A stretch of DNA of 64,000 bases from Muraenolepis orangiensis. Taxonomy: Eukaryota; Chordata; Actinopteri; Gadiformes; Muraenolepididae. The notes beneath the pieces are model-generated. The model saw nothing but the letters and a program-made list of their open reading frames with translations. It searched no databases and was not told the DNA's origin. Below, in pieces: positions 1 to 11,535 of the stretch. The DNA lies in assembly GCA_027704905.1 (NCBI GenBank), contig CM051005.1, positions 14,322,238 through 14,386,237 of the forward strand. The letters are read 5' to 3'. Positions within the stretch are counted from its first letter, which is position 1. Every line of letters starts with the position of its first letter. Position numbers and translations under genes: made by a program.

Positions 1-771
1 ACTCAGGCAACCCTGCAAACAGCGGTGACCCAGCTGTGCGAGAGAGGACCCCCGGAGGCGGGCAGACCAAGCCCCCATGATCTGCTGACGAAGTTAACCG
101 CAGAGGACGATGTTGACGCCTTTCTAGAAGTATTTGAACGAACCGCCCAGCGGCAACGATGGCCACGGGATGACTGGGGGGACATCCTGGCACCGTTCTT
201 AACCGGCGAGGCCCACAGGGCCTGCCGGGACCTGACGGCAGTAGAGGCCAGCAACTGCCAGAGGCTCAAAGCTGCCATCCAAGCCCAGTACGGGTTCACT
301 CTCCCAACCAGGGCCCAGCGGTTTCACCAGTGGACCTACAACACCGCGCTACCAGTCCGGGCCCAGGTGAGCACCCTGAGCCGGCTGTCCCACGGCTGGC
401 TGTTGGAGGGCGCCGGACCCTCGGCAGCAGACCGGTTGACGATGGACAGGTGTATCCGGTCCCTACCCCATGATGCCAAGAAGTATGTGGCGCAACAGGG
501 ACCCCAGGACGTGGAGACGTTGATCGGCCTGCTGGAGAACTACAAATGCACCCAGGAGTTGTTGCGCCACTCTCGGACCGAGGCTCAGGAAACCGGCTCG
601 TGCCCTAAACCCGGCCAGGAGGTCCCGCAAAGGTGGCGGAGACCCTCCCCAACCAACCGCGCAGACCACCGACCCAAGGCCGACCCAGAGCGTCTTCCAG
701 CAAACCGTGAGTTCCGCCGGTGTTTCGTCTGTGGGAGAGAGGGCCACCTTGCTCGCGACTGTCCCGACTGA
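1..771 (+). pseudogene. Gag of a Gmr1-like Ty3/gypsy retrotransposon, 5' truncated by window edge
   Basis: The frame is open from the window edge to 771. It encodes a capsid-like Gag of about 250 residues whose middle part closely matches, residue by residue, the Gag of the better preserved element at 38.6-40.0 kb: shared words include LTKLT, FLTGEA, CRDL, RSLP and DAKKYV. A single CX2CX4HX4C zinc knuckle (CFVCGREGHLARDC) lies near the C-terminus at about 717-765 and would bind genomic RNA. Gag ends with a stop at 769-771, after which a protease-like frame follows. The start codon is probably outside the window or at 25. Family assignment is by similarity to the second element; the copy is not functional because the downstream pol is deleted and frameshifted. 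Confidence 0.85.
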
Positions 772-837
772 GACGCGTCGAGGGCAACGGCCGGGACTAC
801 GGACCGGACCTGCCACCTCGCCACCTGCTGGGGAAGC

Positions 838-1058
838 GTGGGAGCGCGGGCCCCAAAATTCCCGGTAAAGGTGGGTGGCCAGGACACTGAAGCATTGGTG
901 GACTCTGGCAGCATGGTTACACTGATCCGGCCAGAGTTTGCAGGGACCAGTAGGGGAGTCCATAGCAGTGACCTGCATCCACGGGGACGTCAAGCATTAC
1001 CCAACTGCAGAGGTGACTCTGAGCACGCCCCGAGGCCGCTACCGCCTAAGAATTGGCG
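838..1058 (+). pseudogene. Retroviral-type aspartic protease remnant of the same gypsy element
   Basis: The frame reads FPVKVGGQDTEALVDSGS and carries the catalytic DSG triad word of retropepsins, corresponding to the EALLDSGS word in the second element. The frame is broken just after the motif: the reading continues in the frame beginning near 938 (IAVTCIHGD, then IGVV at about 1050). Protease sequence joins RT sequence directly at about 1058, so roughly 1 kb or more of internal sequence, including the integrase and the N-terminal half of RT, has been deleted relative to the second copy. Confidence 0.75.
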
Positions 1059-1920
1059 TGGTCACCTGGGGGCCTGTTCCAATACCGGGTCCTGCCCTTT
1101 GGGATCCACGGAGCGCCAGCCACCTTCCAGCGACTCATGGACCAGGTCCTGCGGCCCCACCGTGCGTATGCTGCCGCCTACCTGGACGACATCGTGGTCC
1201 ACAGCACTGACTGGAGGACCCATCTGGTCCGGTTGGAGGCGGTCCTGCAAGCCCTCCGAGAGGCGGGGCTGACGGCCAACCCGAAGAAATGCTACCTTGG
1301 CCTGGACGAAGCCAACTACCTGGGGTACACCGTAGGACGAGGGAACGTCAAGCCGCAGGCTAACAAAGTGGAAGCCATCACTACCTGGCCCCGTTCCCTC
1401 ACGAAGAAGCAGGTGAGAACGTTTCTGGGGTTGGTAGGGTATTACAGACAGTTTGTGCCTCACTTTGCCTCGATAGCCGCGCCGCTACATGGCCTGACAG
1501 CGAAGGATCTGCCCAACCGGGTCCATTGGACAGAGGAAGCGGAGGGGGCGTTTGCGATGCTGCAACAGGCCCTCTGCAGCGAGCCTGTTCTGATGACCCC
1601 CACATTCGACCTGCCCTTCACCCTGCAGACTGATGCCTCCGAGGCAGGACTCGGAGCCGTTCTGTCCCAGGTATGTGATGGGGTGGAGCACCCGGTAACT
1701 TTCATCAGCAGGAAGCTGCTCAAACATGAGAGAAACTATGCCACCGTAGAGAAGGATGTTTGGCGGTCCGGTGGGCTATGGAGAAGCTCAGGTACTATCT
1801 CCTGGGCAGAGAGTTCGTCCTGGTCACAGACCATGCCCCGTTAAAGTGGATGTGCACTAACAAGGACAAGAATGCCCGTGTCACCCGGTGGTTCCTGAAT
1901 CTGCAGGACTTCCGCTTCTC
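1053..1920 (+). pseudogene. Partial RT palm, thumb and RNase H of gypsy element
   Basis: The frame 1053-1760 starts at GLFQYRVLPFG, inside the RT domain, and has the catalytic YLDD box (AAYLDDIVV, about 1175-1200), the thumb word FLGLVGYYRQFVP and the RNase H start LQTDASEAGLGAVLSQ. A frameshift near 1755 moves the rest of RNase H (LVTDHAPLKWM) into the next frame. Similarity ends at about 1920, where LINE sequence begins. RT would copy retrotransposon RNA into DNA in cytoplasmic particles, but this copy lacks the fingers domain and is frameshifted. Confidence 0.85.
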
Positions 1921-1925
1921 ACAAT

Positions 1926-2590
1926 CCACAAGACCTCCAGTCTGTTCTTACTGCTGCGGTGAGAGCATACAGCAGGATGGGACTGACCGTCAACACCATC
2001 AAGACGGAAGTAGTTTGCCAGTGGAGTGCCAACATCCCATCTACACCACCTACCTTCACTGCTGCTGGTGAACCTGGTGTGGTCTGTTGTACCATCCTTC
2101 AGATACCTGGGGAGCATTCTCTCTGAGTACAACACCATCGACAATGAGGTCCAAAACAGGATAAAGCAGGCATCAGCTGCTTTTGGGAGACTCCAGCGTA
2201 GGGTCTTTCAAAACAAGAACCTCCATCTCCGCACGAAGGTCTGTGTCTACCAAGCCATCTGCATCACTACCCTCCTTTACAGCTGCGAAGCCTGGGTAAC
2301 TTACAGCCGCCACATCAGGGCCCTGGAGCAGTTCCACATACGCTGCCTTCAGCGCATCCTGGGAATTACCTGGCGTGATCGTGTGCCTCACTCTGAAGTA
2401 CTCTCCAAGACCAACTGCAGGACTATTGAGGCCACAATTACTCAGAACCAGCTACGATGGCTGGGCCATGTAGTAAGGATGCCCTCAAACCGACTGCCTC
2501 GCAGAGTGCTATATGGCCAGCTACACCGTGGTCGACGCTCTGCTGGAGGGCAGAAGAAGCGCTATAAAGACCAGCTGAAGACTGCGTTAA
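1926..2590 (+). pseudogene. Non-LTR retrotransposon ORF2 C-terminal fragment (RTE-like)
   Basis: From about 1932 the frame reads LQSVLTAAVRAYSRMGL and then TKTEVVCQW. It shifts near 2080 into a long frame with YLGSILSE, IKQASAAFGRL, TLLYSCEAW, LRWLGHVVRM and RRSAGGQKKRYKDQL. These are the typical C-terminal RT and post-RT words of RTE-type LINEs found widely in animal genomes. The endonuclease and RT catalytic core are missing. The junction with the gypsy fragment at about 1920 is abrupt, so the LINE either inserted there 5' truncated or was joined by deletion. The clade name is a judgement from motif words, not from a search. Confidence 0.7.
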
Positions 2591-2745
2591 AGTTATGTTA
2601 TGATAGTGGCAGAACTCCTAGCAGTTCAGTAGGTCACTGCCTGTGGTTAAGAACTATCCATAAACCTGGTGGTCCTTGCTGTAGGGATGCTGCGCAACTG
2701 GTCGACCGTAGGGGGGGGGAGATGGTACCCAGGGTGGTTGAGTGA
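2590..2745 (+). repeat. Copy of the NLR-intron repeat (minisatellite end plus ~140-bp tail)
   Basis: The sequence begins with the word gttatgatagtg of the 27-bp minisatellite that fills the NLR introns. It continues with a ~140-bp segment beginning gcagaactcctagcagttc. This segment recurs at about 17713, 19804, 23619 and 26753, each time directly after that minisatellite. It is therefore a fifth, more diverged copy located 15 kb from the gene. It lies in frame with the LINE fragment above by chance. Confidence 0.7.
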
Positions 2746-2785
2746 TTCCAGCTAGAGTGAATCTAGTTATCGTCGATGGGATGTG

Positions 2786-2812
2786 GTGTGTGTGTGTGTG
2801 TGTGTGTGTGTG
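2786..2812 (+). repeat. (TG)n microsatellite
   Basis: About 13 uninterrupted TG units are visible. Confidence 0.9.
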
Positions 2813-2872
2813 TCTTTATCATTCACTGAAGAGGAAATGGGGGTGTCGCAGCAGAAGTCGTCTCCACCTGGG

Positions 2873-2998
2873 ATTGATAATGATACCATTAATTAATTAT
2901 TGATAATGATACCATTAATTAATTATTGATAATGATACCATTAATTAATTATTGATAATGATACCATTAATTAATTATTGATAATGATACCATTAATT
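2873..2998 (+). repeat. 26-bp AT-rich minisatellite, ~5 copies
   Basis: Five near-identical tandem copies of a 26-bp unit containing attgataatgataccatt followed by aattaatt. Confidence 0.9.
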
Positions 2999-3082
2999 CC
3001 ATCTAGAGAGAGAAAATAAGAGCCTCTTTCCCTTTTCTTTTTTTACCGAAGCCACTGAGCAAACTCTCGAGTTTTAACCCGA

Positions 3083-3220
3083 AGTGGAGGGTGGAGGCTG
3101 GAGGGTGGAGGCTGGAGGGTGGAGGCTGGAGGGTGGAGGCTGGGGGTGGAGGCTGGGGGTGGAGGCTGGAGGGTGGATGCCGGGTGGTGTAAGGGTGGGG
3201 GATTGGAGGCTGTAGGGTGG
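3083..3220 (+). repeat. G-rich minisatellite (ggaggctggagggt units)
   Basis: Degenerate tandem repeats of a 14-bp purine-rich unit that grade into the CT tract that follows. Confidence 0.8.
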
Positions 3221-3226
3221 ATTAGA

Positions 3227-3350
<124 letters not shown>

Positions 3351-3779
3351 CAGGTTCCTGATGGAGGTGACGTTTAGGGAATAACGGTTATCTATTACCT
3401 ACGACTGTTGAGGTTGTTTTCTTTCCACATGTTTTTGATTTAGATTCAAAGTATTAGATTTTAGTGTCTATCTTGAAAGTGAGTGAGATATTTAGTGGTT
3501 GTTTTTGGAGCATTTAGCTTCTTCAGAGGGAATAAGTGTTTGTTGTGCTGCTGAAAAGTAAGGATTTATTTTCTTTACTTCTTTTGAAAGTAAAACAATT
3601 TGATTATGAAGCAAATCCGTTTTATCTTCTTATTTTGTTGATGATATATGATAAAAAAAGACTAAATACTGAACAGACATTTTAAATCTATCGTATCTTT
3701 ATTAACAAAGTGATTTACGTTTTGTACTTTGTATTCTTGTACGTACTACCAAGAGTGTATGGCCAGGTGTGTTCTCTGA

Positions 3780-4479
3780 GGGTTTAGCTGTAGAGCAGTA
3801 TGAGGGAGAGATAGGAGGCAGGGTTTAGCTGTAGAGCAGTGTGAGAGAGAGATAGGAGGCAGGGTTTAGCAGTAGAGCAGTATGAGGGAGAGATAGGAGG
3901 CAGGGTTTAGCTGTAGAGCAGTATGAGGGAGAGATAGGAGGTAGGGTTTAGCTGTAGAGCGGTATGAGGGAGAGATAGGAGGTAGGGTTTAGCTGTAGAG
4001 CAGTGTGAGAGAGAGATAGGAGGCAGGGTTTAGCAGTAGAGCAGTGTGAGGGAGAGATAGGAGGCAGGGTTTAGCTGTAGAGCAGTATGAGAGAGAGATA
4101 GGAGGCAGGGTTTAGCAGTAGAGCAGTATGAGAGAGAGATAGGAGGCAGGGTTTAGCTGTAGAGCAGTATGAGGGAGAGATAGGAGGCAGGGTTTAGCTG
4201 TAGAGCAGTATGAGAGAGAGATAGGAGGCAGGGTTTAGCTGTAGAGCGGTATGAGGGAGAGATAGGAGGCAGGGTTTAGCTGTAGAGCAGTATGAGGGAG
4301 AGATAGGAGGCAGGGTTTAGCTGTAGAGCAGTATGAGGGAGAGATAGGAGGTAGGGTTTAGCTGTAGAGCGGTATGAGGGAGAGATAGGAGGTAGGGTTT
4401 AGCTGTAGAGCGGTATGAGGGAGAGATAGGAGGTAGGGTTTAGCTGTAGAGCGGTATGAGGGAGAGATAGGAGGTAGGG
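3780..4479 (+). repeat. 41-bp minisatellite, ~17 copies
   Basis: Seventeen tandem copies of a 41-bp unit beginning gggtttagctgtagagcag. Variants differ by single bases (agcagt/agcggt, gagggagag/gagagagag), so several sub-types alternate along the array. Confidence 0.95.
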
Positions 4480-4654
4480 CACCGATGGGTCACCACAGGC
4501 TCTCACCGGGACTCACCAGGACACCTGGGGCCCAACATGTGTTGCTTGTTAGACTCTGACAGGGAATTTAAGAGACACATGAGTACACTTTATACAAGTA
4601 GATAAACAATACAAGCAGTACAACAAGCAATAAAGTGCAGTGTTTTTAAATGAT

Positions 4655-5195
<541 letters not shown>

Positions 5196-5374
5196 TTATA
5201 AATGGACACACATTTTGAAATACACATACATCCAACACATACAAACACAATGCAAACACACCCACACCCACATATTTATATACACACACAAACAGAAATA
5301 CACACACACACACATATATAGAAACTCTCACACACACACACAAACACAAACATACACAGACACATTTAGAAACA
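5196..5374 (+). repeat. Degenerate CA-rich simple sequence
   Basis: Imperfect acacac/acacat sequence that continues beyond the solo LTR at 6189-6600. The two halves were contiguous before the LTR inserted. Confidence 0.8.
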
Positions 5375-5410
5375 TGTCAGGATTGGCAGTTCTGCCTCCC
5401 AGCTTTTCAC

Positions 5411-5730
5411 AGCCCTCGTCCAGGTAGCCACGCCCCCTTTTCACGTTCCGCATTTATGTCACCGTTTCCCCAGCCCTCGTCCAGGTAGCCACGCCCCCTT
5501 TTCACGTTCCGCATTTATGTCACCGTTTCCCCAGCCCTCGTCCAGGTAGCCACGCCCCCTTTTCACGTTCCGCATTTATGTCACCGTTTCCCCAGCCCTC
5601 GTCCAGGTAGCCACGCCCCCTTTTCACGTTCCGCATTTATGTCACCGTTTCCCCAGCCCTCGTCCAGGTAGCCACGCCCCTATCACGTACCGCATCCTGT
5701 CATCGTTTACCCAGCCCTCGTCCTGATAGC
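5411..5730 (+). repeat. 61-bp minisatellite inside the solo LTR, ~6 copies
   Basis: Copies begin agccctcgtccaggtag at 5411, 5472, 5533, 5594 and 5655, with a diverged one at about 5713. The exact period is 61 bp. It occupies the U3-like half of the LTR, upstream of the TATA-like box, where enhancer repeats commonly lie. Confidence 0.9.
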
Positions 5731-5839
5731 CACGCCCCCTTGTTAGTGCTCCCCCGCAGCTGCAGCGCATCAGCGTTGATTTCCCCCTCATGTTTTCCTG
5801 CCCTCTGATTGGCTGCCTGGGACCACCTGTTATGCCCCG

Positions 5840-5852
5840 TGTGTTTAAATAG
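5840..5852 (+). promoter_or_regulatory. TATA-like box of the solo LTR
   Basis: The word tgtttaaatagg lies about 330 bp before the LTR 3' end, in the position expected for an RNA polymerase II promoter in an LTR. No activity can be inferred. Confidence 0.4.
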
Positions 5853-6188
5853 GCGGCGTCTTCTTTTGTTCAGGGCCGGTTCATTGTATTGTATGTTTGT
5901 ATGTTTGTATGAATGTATGTACATGTGTATATTATATTATATATACTGTCTGGTTGTGTTATGCTGAGTTCTTCAGCGCTCAGGTTCCACGTCACGCCAC
6001 CGTCAGGTTATTGTAGTTAAGTCTTTTGCTATTGAGCTTCATGCGTTTTCCATCTAAGTGATTTGTGTTACTGTGTTATCAGTAAAGAATCTTTAATTGG
6101 AGACGTGTGTCAGTGTGGTGCATTTGGGTTCACCTCCCAAGTCCCCGTTCCTCCTCCCTCCTCGTCCCCCCACGACCTCCCCGTGACA

Positions 6189-6492
6189 AAACACACATAC
6201 AAAAATACACACACACACACACACACACATATAGAAACTCACACACACACACAAACACACACATACACAGACACATTTAGAAACACACATACAAAAATAC
6301 ACACACAAACACACACATACACATAGAAACACACACAAAAATACACACACAAACACACACACACATATAGAAACTCACACACACACACAAACACACACAT
6401 ACACACATACACACACAAACACACACATACACATACACATAGAAACACACACAAAAATACACACACAAAACACACACACGCACACACACAGC

Positions 6493-6537
<45 letters not shown>

Positions 6538-6600
6538 CAACACACACACACACACAGCAACACACACACACACACACACACACATATTTATATATCAATA
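6189..6600 (+). repeat. Degenerate CA-rich array with acaaaaatacac units
   Basis: Repeated words acacacatacaaaaatacac and acacatagaaacac, ending in purer CA with gcaacacac interruptions. Long Cys/Val frames here are artefacts. Confidence 0.85.
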
Positions 6601-6704
6601 CATGAGCACATACACACACACGGTGGTGAGGGTGGAGGAGGTGAGATGGTCTAACCTGACTGACTGGGGTCTGTTGGTTAGGAAGTCTAGTAACCAGTTA
6701 CAAA

Positions 6705-7752
6705 CTGAGGGGGGGAGGGGCTGGTGGTCTGTGGGGGAGAGGGGAGGGGCTGGTGGTCTGTGGGGAGAGGGGGAGAGGCTGGTGGTCTGTGGGGGAGAGG
6801 GGGAGGGGCTGGTGGTCCGTGGGGGAGAGGGGGAGGGGCTGGTGGTCTGTGGGGGAGAGGGGGAGGGGCTGGTGGTCTGTGGGGAGAGGGGGAGGGGCTG
6901 GTGGTCTGTGGGGGAGAGGGGGAGAGGCTGGTGGTCTGTGGAGGAGAGGGGGAGGGGCTGGTGGTCTGTGGGGGAGAGGGGGAGGGGCTGGTGGTCTGTG
7001 GGGGAGAGGGGGAGGGGCTGGTGGTCTGTGGGGGAGAGGGGGAGGGGCTGGTGGTCTGTGGGGGAGAGGGGAGGGGCTGGTGGTCTGTGGGGGAGAGGGG
7101 GAGGGGCTGGTGGTCAGTGGGGAGAGGGGGAGGGGCTGGTGGTCTGTGGGGGAGAGGGGGAGGGGCTGGTGGTCTGTGGGGGAGAGGGGGAGAGGGGGAG
7201 GGGCTGGTGGTCTGTGGGGGAGAGGGGGAGGGGCTGGTGGTCAGTGGGGAGAGGGGGAGGGGCTGGTGGTCTGTGGGGGAGAGGGGGAGGGGCTGGTGGT
7301 CTGTGGGGGAGAGGGGGAGGGACTGGTGGTCAGCGGGGAGAGGGGGAGGGGCTGGTGGTCTGTGGGGAGAGGGGGAGAGGGGGAGAGGGGGAGGGGCTGG
7401 TGGTAAGCGGGGGAGAGGGGAGAGGGGGAGGGGCTGGTGGTCAGTGGGGGAGAGGGGGAGGGGCTGGTGGTCTGTGGGGGAGAGGGGGAGGGGCTGGTAG
7501 TCAGCGGGGAGAGGGGGAGGGGCTGGTGGTCTGTGGGGGAGAGGGGGAGGGGCTGGTGGTCAGTGGGGGAGGGGGGGAGGGGCTGGTGGTCTGTGGGGGA
7601 GAGGGGGAGGGGCTGGTGGTCTGTGGGGAGAGGGGGAGGGGCTGGTGGTCTGTGGGGGAGAGGGGGAGGGGCTGGTGGTCTGTGGGGGAGAGGGGGAGGG
7701 GCTGGTGGTCTGTGGGGGAGAGGGGGAGGGGCTGGTGGTCTGGGGGGGAGGA
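6705..7752 (-). repeat. 30-bp G-rich minisatellite, ~35 copies (LINE-derived)
   Basis: Tandem 30-bp units ctggtggtctgtgggg plus gagagggggagggg, with 29-bp and 36-bp variants. It is the reverse complement of the array at 47.88-49.72 kb and of the three-unit array at 57.81-57.89 kb. Downstream flanks at 7752-7985 are the reverse complement of LINE coding sequence, so the array sits inside an inverted LINE copy. Because 30 is a multiple of 3, several frames stay open for hundreds of codons; none looks like a real gene. Confidence 0.95.
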
Positions 7753-7985
7753 GCCCTGGTGGGCAGGTCAGGTTGTTCTGGTCGTAGCGTCGGGGATCGG
7801 GGGGGAACATGTGTCGGGGATCAGGGTTGTTGAAGTGGTCTTCAACCCTTCCCTTGTGTATGAGCTTGGCCGGCTTGATGCCCTTTTTCAGATTAGCCCT
7901 GGCTAAACAGTAGGCCAGTGCATCGCCTGACCTAAAAGCAGCGTCACGTGCCTTTAGGAGTAGGCGGACCTCTCTACAAGTTATT
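7752..7985 (-). pseudogene. LINE ORF2 fragment upstream of RT (CR1/L2-like), copy 1
   Basis: Read on the minus strand the sequence matches the LINE fragment at 57.57-57.80 kb, which encodes FRSGDALAYCLARANLKKG and, further on, VEDHFNNPDPRRMW. These are linker words between endonuclease and RT in CR1/L2-type elements. It is broken by indels near 7790. Confidence 0.7.
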
Positions 7986-8340
7986 ATAACTGAAGATATA
8001 TTAATGTCACGTAATATTCATATCTCCTAAACCCCAAATAAGCTCTATGTTTCTATGTCGGCCTTCCATGACTCTGAAGTCTCACTTAACCGTCATGCTT
8101 TAACATCCAGGGCCGATGCATTTAAACATCACAAGTCTATTAAGAATCAAACCTTTAATGACCTGAGAAGTGGTGTATCACAGACTGACCCTGATATCCT
8201 GGTGGACAGAAACGGGTCTTGAACATAACTCTGAGGTTTCCTACGTGACGCTGGATATGTTCATCTGTTACTGTTTAAACTGATGTCACGGTAATCACGG
8301 TAACGGCCCAATTAGTTTGAATAGATATTGTATAGTTGTA
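7986..8340 (-). repeat. Inverted paralogue of 57.22-57.57 kb
   Basis: The minus strand matches 57217-57570, including gtgattaccgtgacatcag and words such as gcatcggccctggatg. It is non-coding and of unknown family, and lies upstream of the LINE fragment in both copies. Confidence 0.7.
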
Positions 8341-8760
8341 TATATTGTGGGAGTGAGTATTAACGAATGACTGACATGATGTATGTGTCTTTTAGTAAAT
8401 CCATTTCCAAGCTATGACCACCTGATGGCGTTTTGGGGTTTGATTGAGCCTTCAATTGACTAAATGGTTGGGGTCTCCAGAGCCAAGAGCCTCCAGAGCG
8501 TCCATCCACGGTAGGTTATGGTCTGAGCTGCTCTGTAGTAACAGAGGGTGGGATGCCATTGCATTTACAGAAGGCTGCACTAAAGGACTCAGACCCCTTT
8601 AAATACACCAGTGACCTACAGCAACTCAGTTTTCCCCATGGTATGGCACACATAACCACTATAAAACATTTAGCCAAACAAGAGCCTTAATTGTTTATAA
8701 CTTAAAGCAGTAACCTTTGTTAAGCTGTTTCACGTATCGTGTTAGACTGTCCCTTTAATC
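8341..8760 (+). other. Non-coding segment; 8480-8760 is an inverted paralogue of 41.89-42.16 kb
   Basis: No gene is visible. The part from about 8480 matches the reverse complement of 41890-42160, including ctttaaatacaccagtg and ccataccatgg-type words. It abuts TTAGGG repeats in both copies. Confidence 0.65.
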
Positions 8761-8785
8761 GATAGCCTGTGTGGTGGTCTGTGGT

Positions 8786-8895
8786 TGGGTTAGGGTTAGG
8801 GTTAGGGTTAGGGTTAGGGTTAGGGTTAGGGTTAGGGTTAGGGCCTGTGTGTGGTGGTCTGTGTTGGGTTATGGTTAGGGTTAGGGTTAGGGTTA
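8786..8895 (+). repeat. Interstitial telomere-type (TTAGGG)n repeats
   Basis: About ten TTAGGG units lie at 8786-8843 and four more after a short spacer containing cctgtgtgtggtggtctg. The vertebrate telomere motif here is internal to the window and is interrupted by the same spacer seen (inverted) at 41.5-41.9 kb. Confidence 0.9.
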
Positions 8896-11535
8896 ACCCT
8901 CCTCTTCATCACTCACCCCTCTCTTATCACTAACCACCCTCCTCTTCATCACTCACCCCCTCTCATCACTCACCACCCCCTCTTCGTCACTCACCACCTC
9001 CTCTTCATCACTCACCACCCTCCTCTTATCTTCTAATCTTCTAACCACCTCCTCTTCATCCTCACCCACCCTCCTCTTCATCACTCACCACCCTCCTCCT
9101 CTTCACTCACCACCCTCTCTTCATCTTCTAATCTTCTAACCACCCTCCTCTTCATCACTCCTCTTCATCACCACCACCCTCCTCTTCATCACTCGCCACC
9201 CTTCTCTTCATCACTAACACCCACCTCTTCATCACTCACCACCCACCTCTTCATCACTAACAACCCTCCTCTTCATCACTCACCACCCACCTCTCATCAC
9301 TCACCCTCCTCATCACTCACCACCCTCCTCATCACTAACAACCCTCCTCTTTATCACTCACCACCCTCCTCTTCATCTTCTAATCTTCTAACCACCCTCC
9401 TCTTCATCACTCCTCTTCATCACTCACCACCCTCCTCTTCATCACTCGCCACCCACCTCTTCATCACTAACAACCCTCCTCTTTATCACTCACCACCCTC
9501 CTCTTCATCTTCTAATCTTCTAACCACCCTCCTCTTCATCACTCACCACCCTCCTCTTCATCACTCACCACCCCCTCTTCATCACTCACCACCCTCCTCT
9601 TCATCACTCACCACCCTCCTCTTCATCACTCACCACCCTCCTCTTCATCACTCACCACCCTCCTCTTCATCACTAACCACCCTCCTCTTCATCACTCACC
9701 ACCCTCCTCTTCATCACTCACCACCCCCTCTTCGTCACTCACCACCCTCCTCTTCATCACTCACCACCCTCCTCTTCATCTTCTAATCTTCTAACCACCC
9801 TCCTCTTCATCACTCACCACCCTCCTCTTCATCACTCACCACCCTCCTCCTCATCGCTAACAACCCTCCTCTTCATCACCCACCTCTTCATCACTAACCA
9901 CCCTCCTCTTCATCACTCACCACCCACCTCCTCATCACTCACCACCCTCCTCTTCATCACTCACCACCCTCCTCTTCATCACCCACCACCCTCCTCTTCA
10001 TAACTCGCCACCCTTCTCTTCATCACTAACAACCCACCTCTTCATCACTCACCACCACCTCTTCATCACTAACAACCCTCCTCTTCATCACTCACCACAC
10101 ACCTCCTCATCACTAACAACCCTCCTCTTTATCACTCACCACCCTCCTCTTCATCTTCTAATCTTCTAACCACCCTCCTCTCCATCACTCACCAGCCTCC
10201 TCTTCATCACTCACCACCCCCTCTTCATCACTCACCACCCTCCTCTTCATCACTCACCACCCTCCTCTTCATCACTCACCACCCTCCTCTTCATCACTAA
10301 CCACCTCCTCTTCATCACTCACCACCCTCCTCTTCATCACTCACCACCCCCTCTTCGTCACTCACCACCCTCCTCTTCATCACTCACCACCCTCCTCTTC
10401 ATCTCTAACTCACCCTCCTCTTCATCACTCACCACCCTCCTCTTCATCACTCACCACCCTCCTCTTCATCACTCAACCTCCTCTTCATCACCCCCTCTTC
10501 ATCACTCACCACCCTCCTCTTCATCACTCACCACCCTCCTCTTCATCACTCACCACCCTCCTCTTCATCACTCACCACCCTCCTCTTCATCACTCACCAC
10601 CCTCCTCTTCATCACTCCCACCCTCTCTTCATCACTCACCACCCTCCTCTTCATCACTCACCACCCTCCTCTTCATCACTAACCACCCTCCTCTTCATCA
10701 CTCACCACACCCTCCTCATCACTACACCCTCCTCTTTATCACTCACCACCCTCCTCTTCATCTCTAATCTCTAACCACCCTCCTCTTCATCACTCCTCTT
10801 CATCACTCACCACCCTCCTCTTCATCACTCACCACCCTCCTCTTCATCACTACCACCCTCCTCTTCATCACTACCACCCTCCTCTTCATCACTAACCACC
10901 CTCCTCTTCATCACTCACCACCCTCCTCTTCATCACTCACCACCCTCCTCTTCATCACTCACCACCCTCCTCTTCATCACTCACCACCACCTCCTCATCA
11001 CTAACACCCTCCTCTTTATCACTCACCACCCTCCTCTTCATCACTCACCACCCTCCTCTTCATCACTCCTCTTCATCACTCACCACCCTCCTCTTCATCA
11101 CTCACCACCCTCTCTTCATCACTCACACACCCTCCTCTTCATCACTCACCACCCTCCTCTTCATCACTCACCACCCTCCTCTTCATCACTCACCACCCTC
11201 CTCTTCATCACTCACCACCCTCCTCTTCATCACTCACCACCCTCCTCTTCATCACTCACCACCCTCCTCTTCATCACTCACCACCCTCCTCTTCATCACT
11301 CACCACCCTCCTCTTCATCACTCACCACCCTCCTCTTCATCACCAACCACCCTCCTTTTCATCACTCACCACCCTCCTCTTCATAACTCCTCTTCATCAC
11401 CCACCACCCTCCTCTCATCACCAACCACCCTCCTCTTCATCACTCCTCTTTCATTACCCACCACCCTCCTCTTCATCACTCACAACCCTCCTCTTCATCA
11501 CTCCTCTTCATAACTGACCACTCTCCTCTTCATTC
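8896..11535 (+). repeat. 22-bp pyrimidine-rich minisatellite, ~2.6 kb
   Basis: Roughly 115-120 copies of a unit like ctcaccaccctcctcttcatca. Interspersed variants include tcttctaatcttctaacc, occurring at about 9025, 9125, 9380, 9510, 9778 and 10155, so blocks of several units have also been duplicated together. Strong strand asymmetry, almost no G on the plus strand. Confidence 0.95.

Larger units (their letters stand above)
5375..6188 (+). mobile_element. Solo LTR, 814 bp, with 5-bp target-site duplication
   Basis: The segment begins TGTCAGGATTGG and ends CCCGTGACA, with TGTCA/TGACA inverted termini. It is flanked on both sides by the same 5 bp, aaaca (5370-5374 and 6189-6193). An empty-site paralogue of the flanks lies at about 6256-6305, where cacatttagaaaca runs straight into cacatacaaaaatac. 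Within it are a 61-bp minisatellite (5411-5730) and a TATA-like tttaaata at about 5843. No internal retroelement sequence is adjacent, so this is a solo LTR left by LTR-LTR recombination. The parent family is not identified. Confidence 0.85.

Noticed and set aside
2873..2998. Possible CRISPR-like repeat arrays in several places (regular units)
   Set aside because: Repeats are contiguous without unique spacers, and the sequence is vertebrate.
6602..7906. Open frames of over 400 codons on both strands in the G-rich array
   Set aside because: The 30-bp unit lacks stops in several frames. The products are pure repeats (GLVVCGGEGE and similar), and the array is derived from LINE sequence.
8786..8895. 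A true chromosome end at the TTAGGG repeats
   Set aside because: The repeats are short, interrupted and followed by more than 50 kb of sequence, so they are interstitial.
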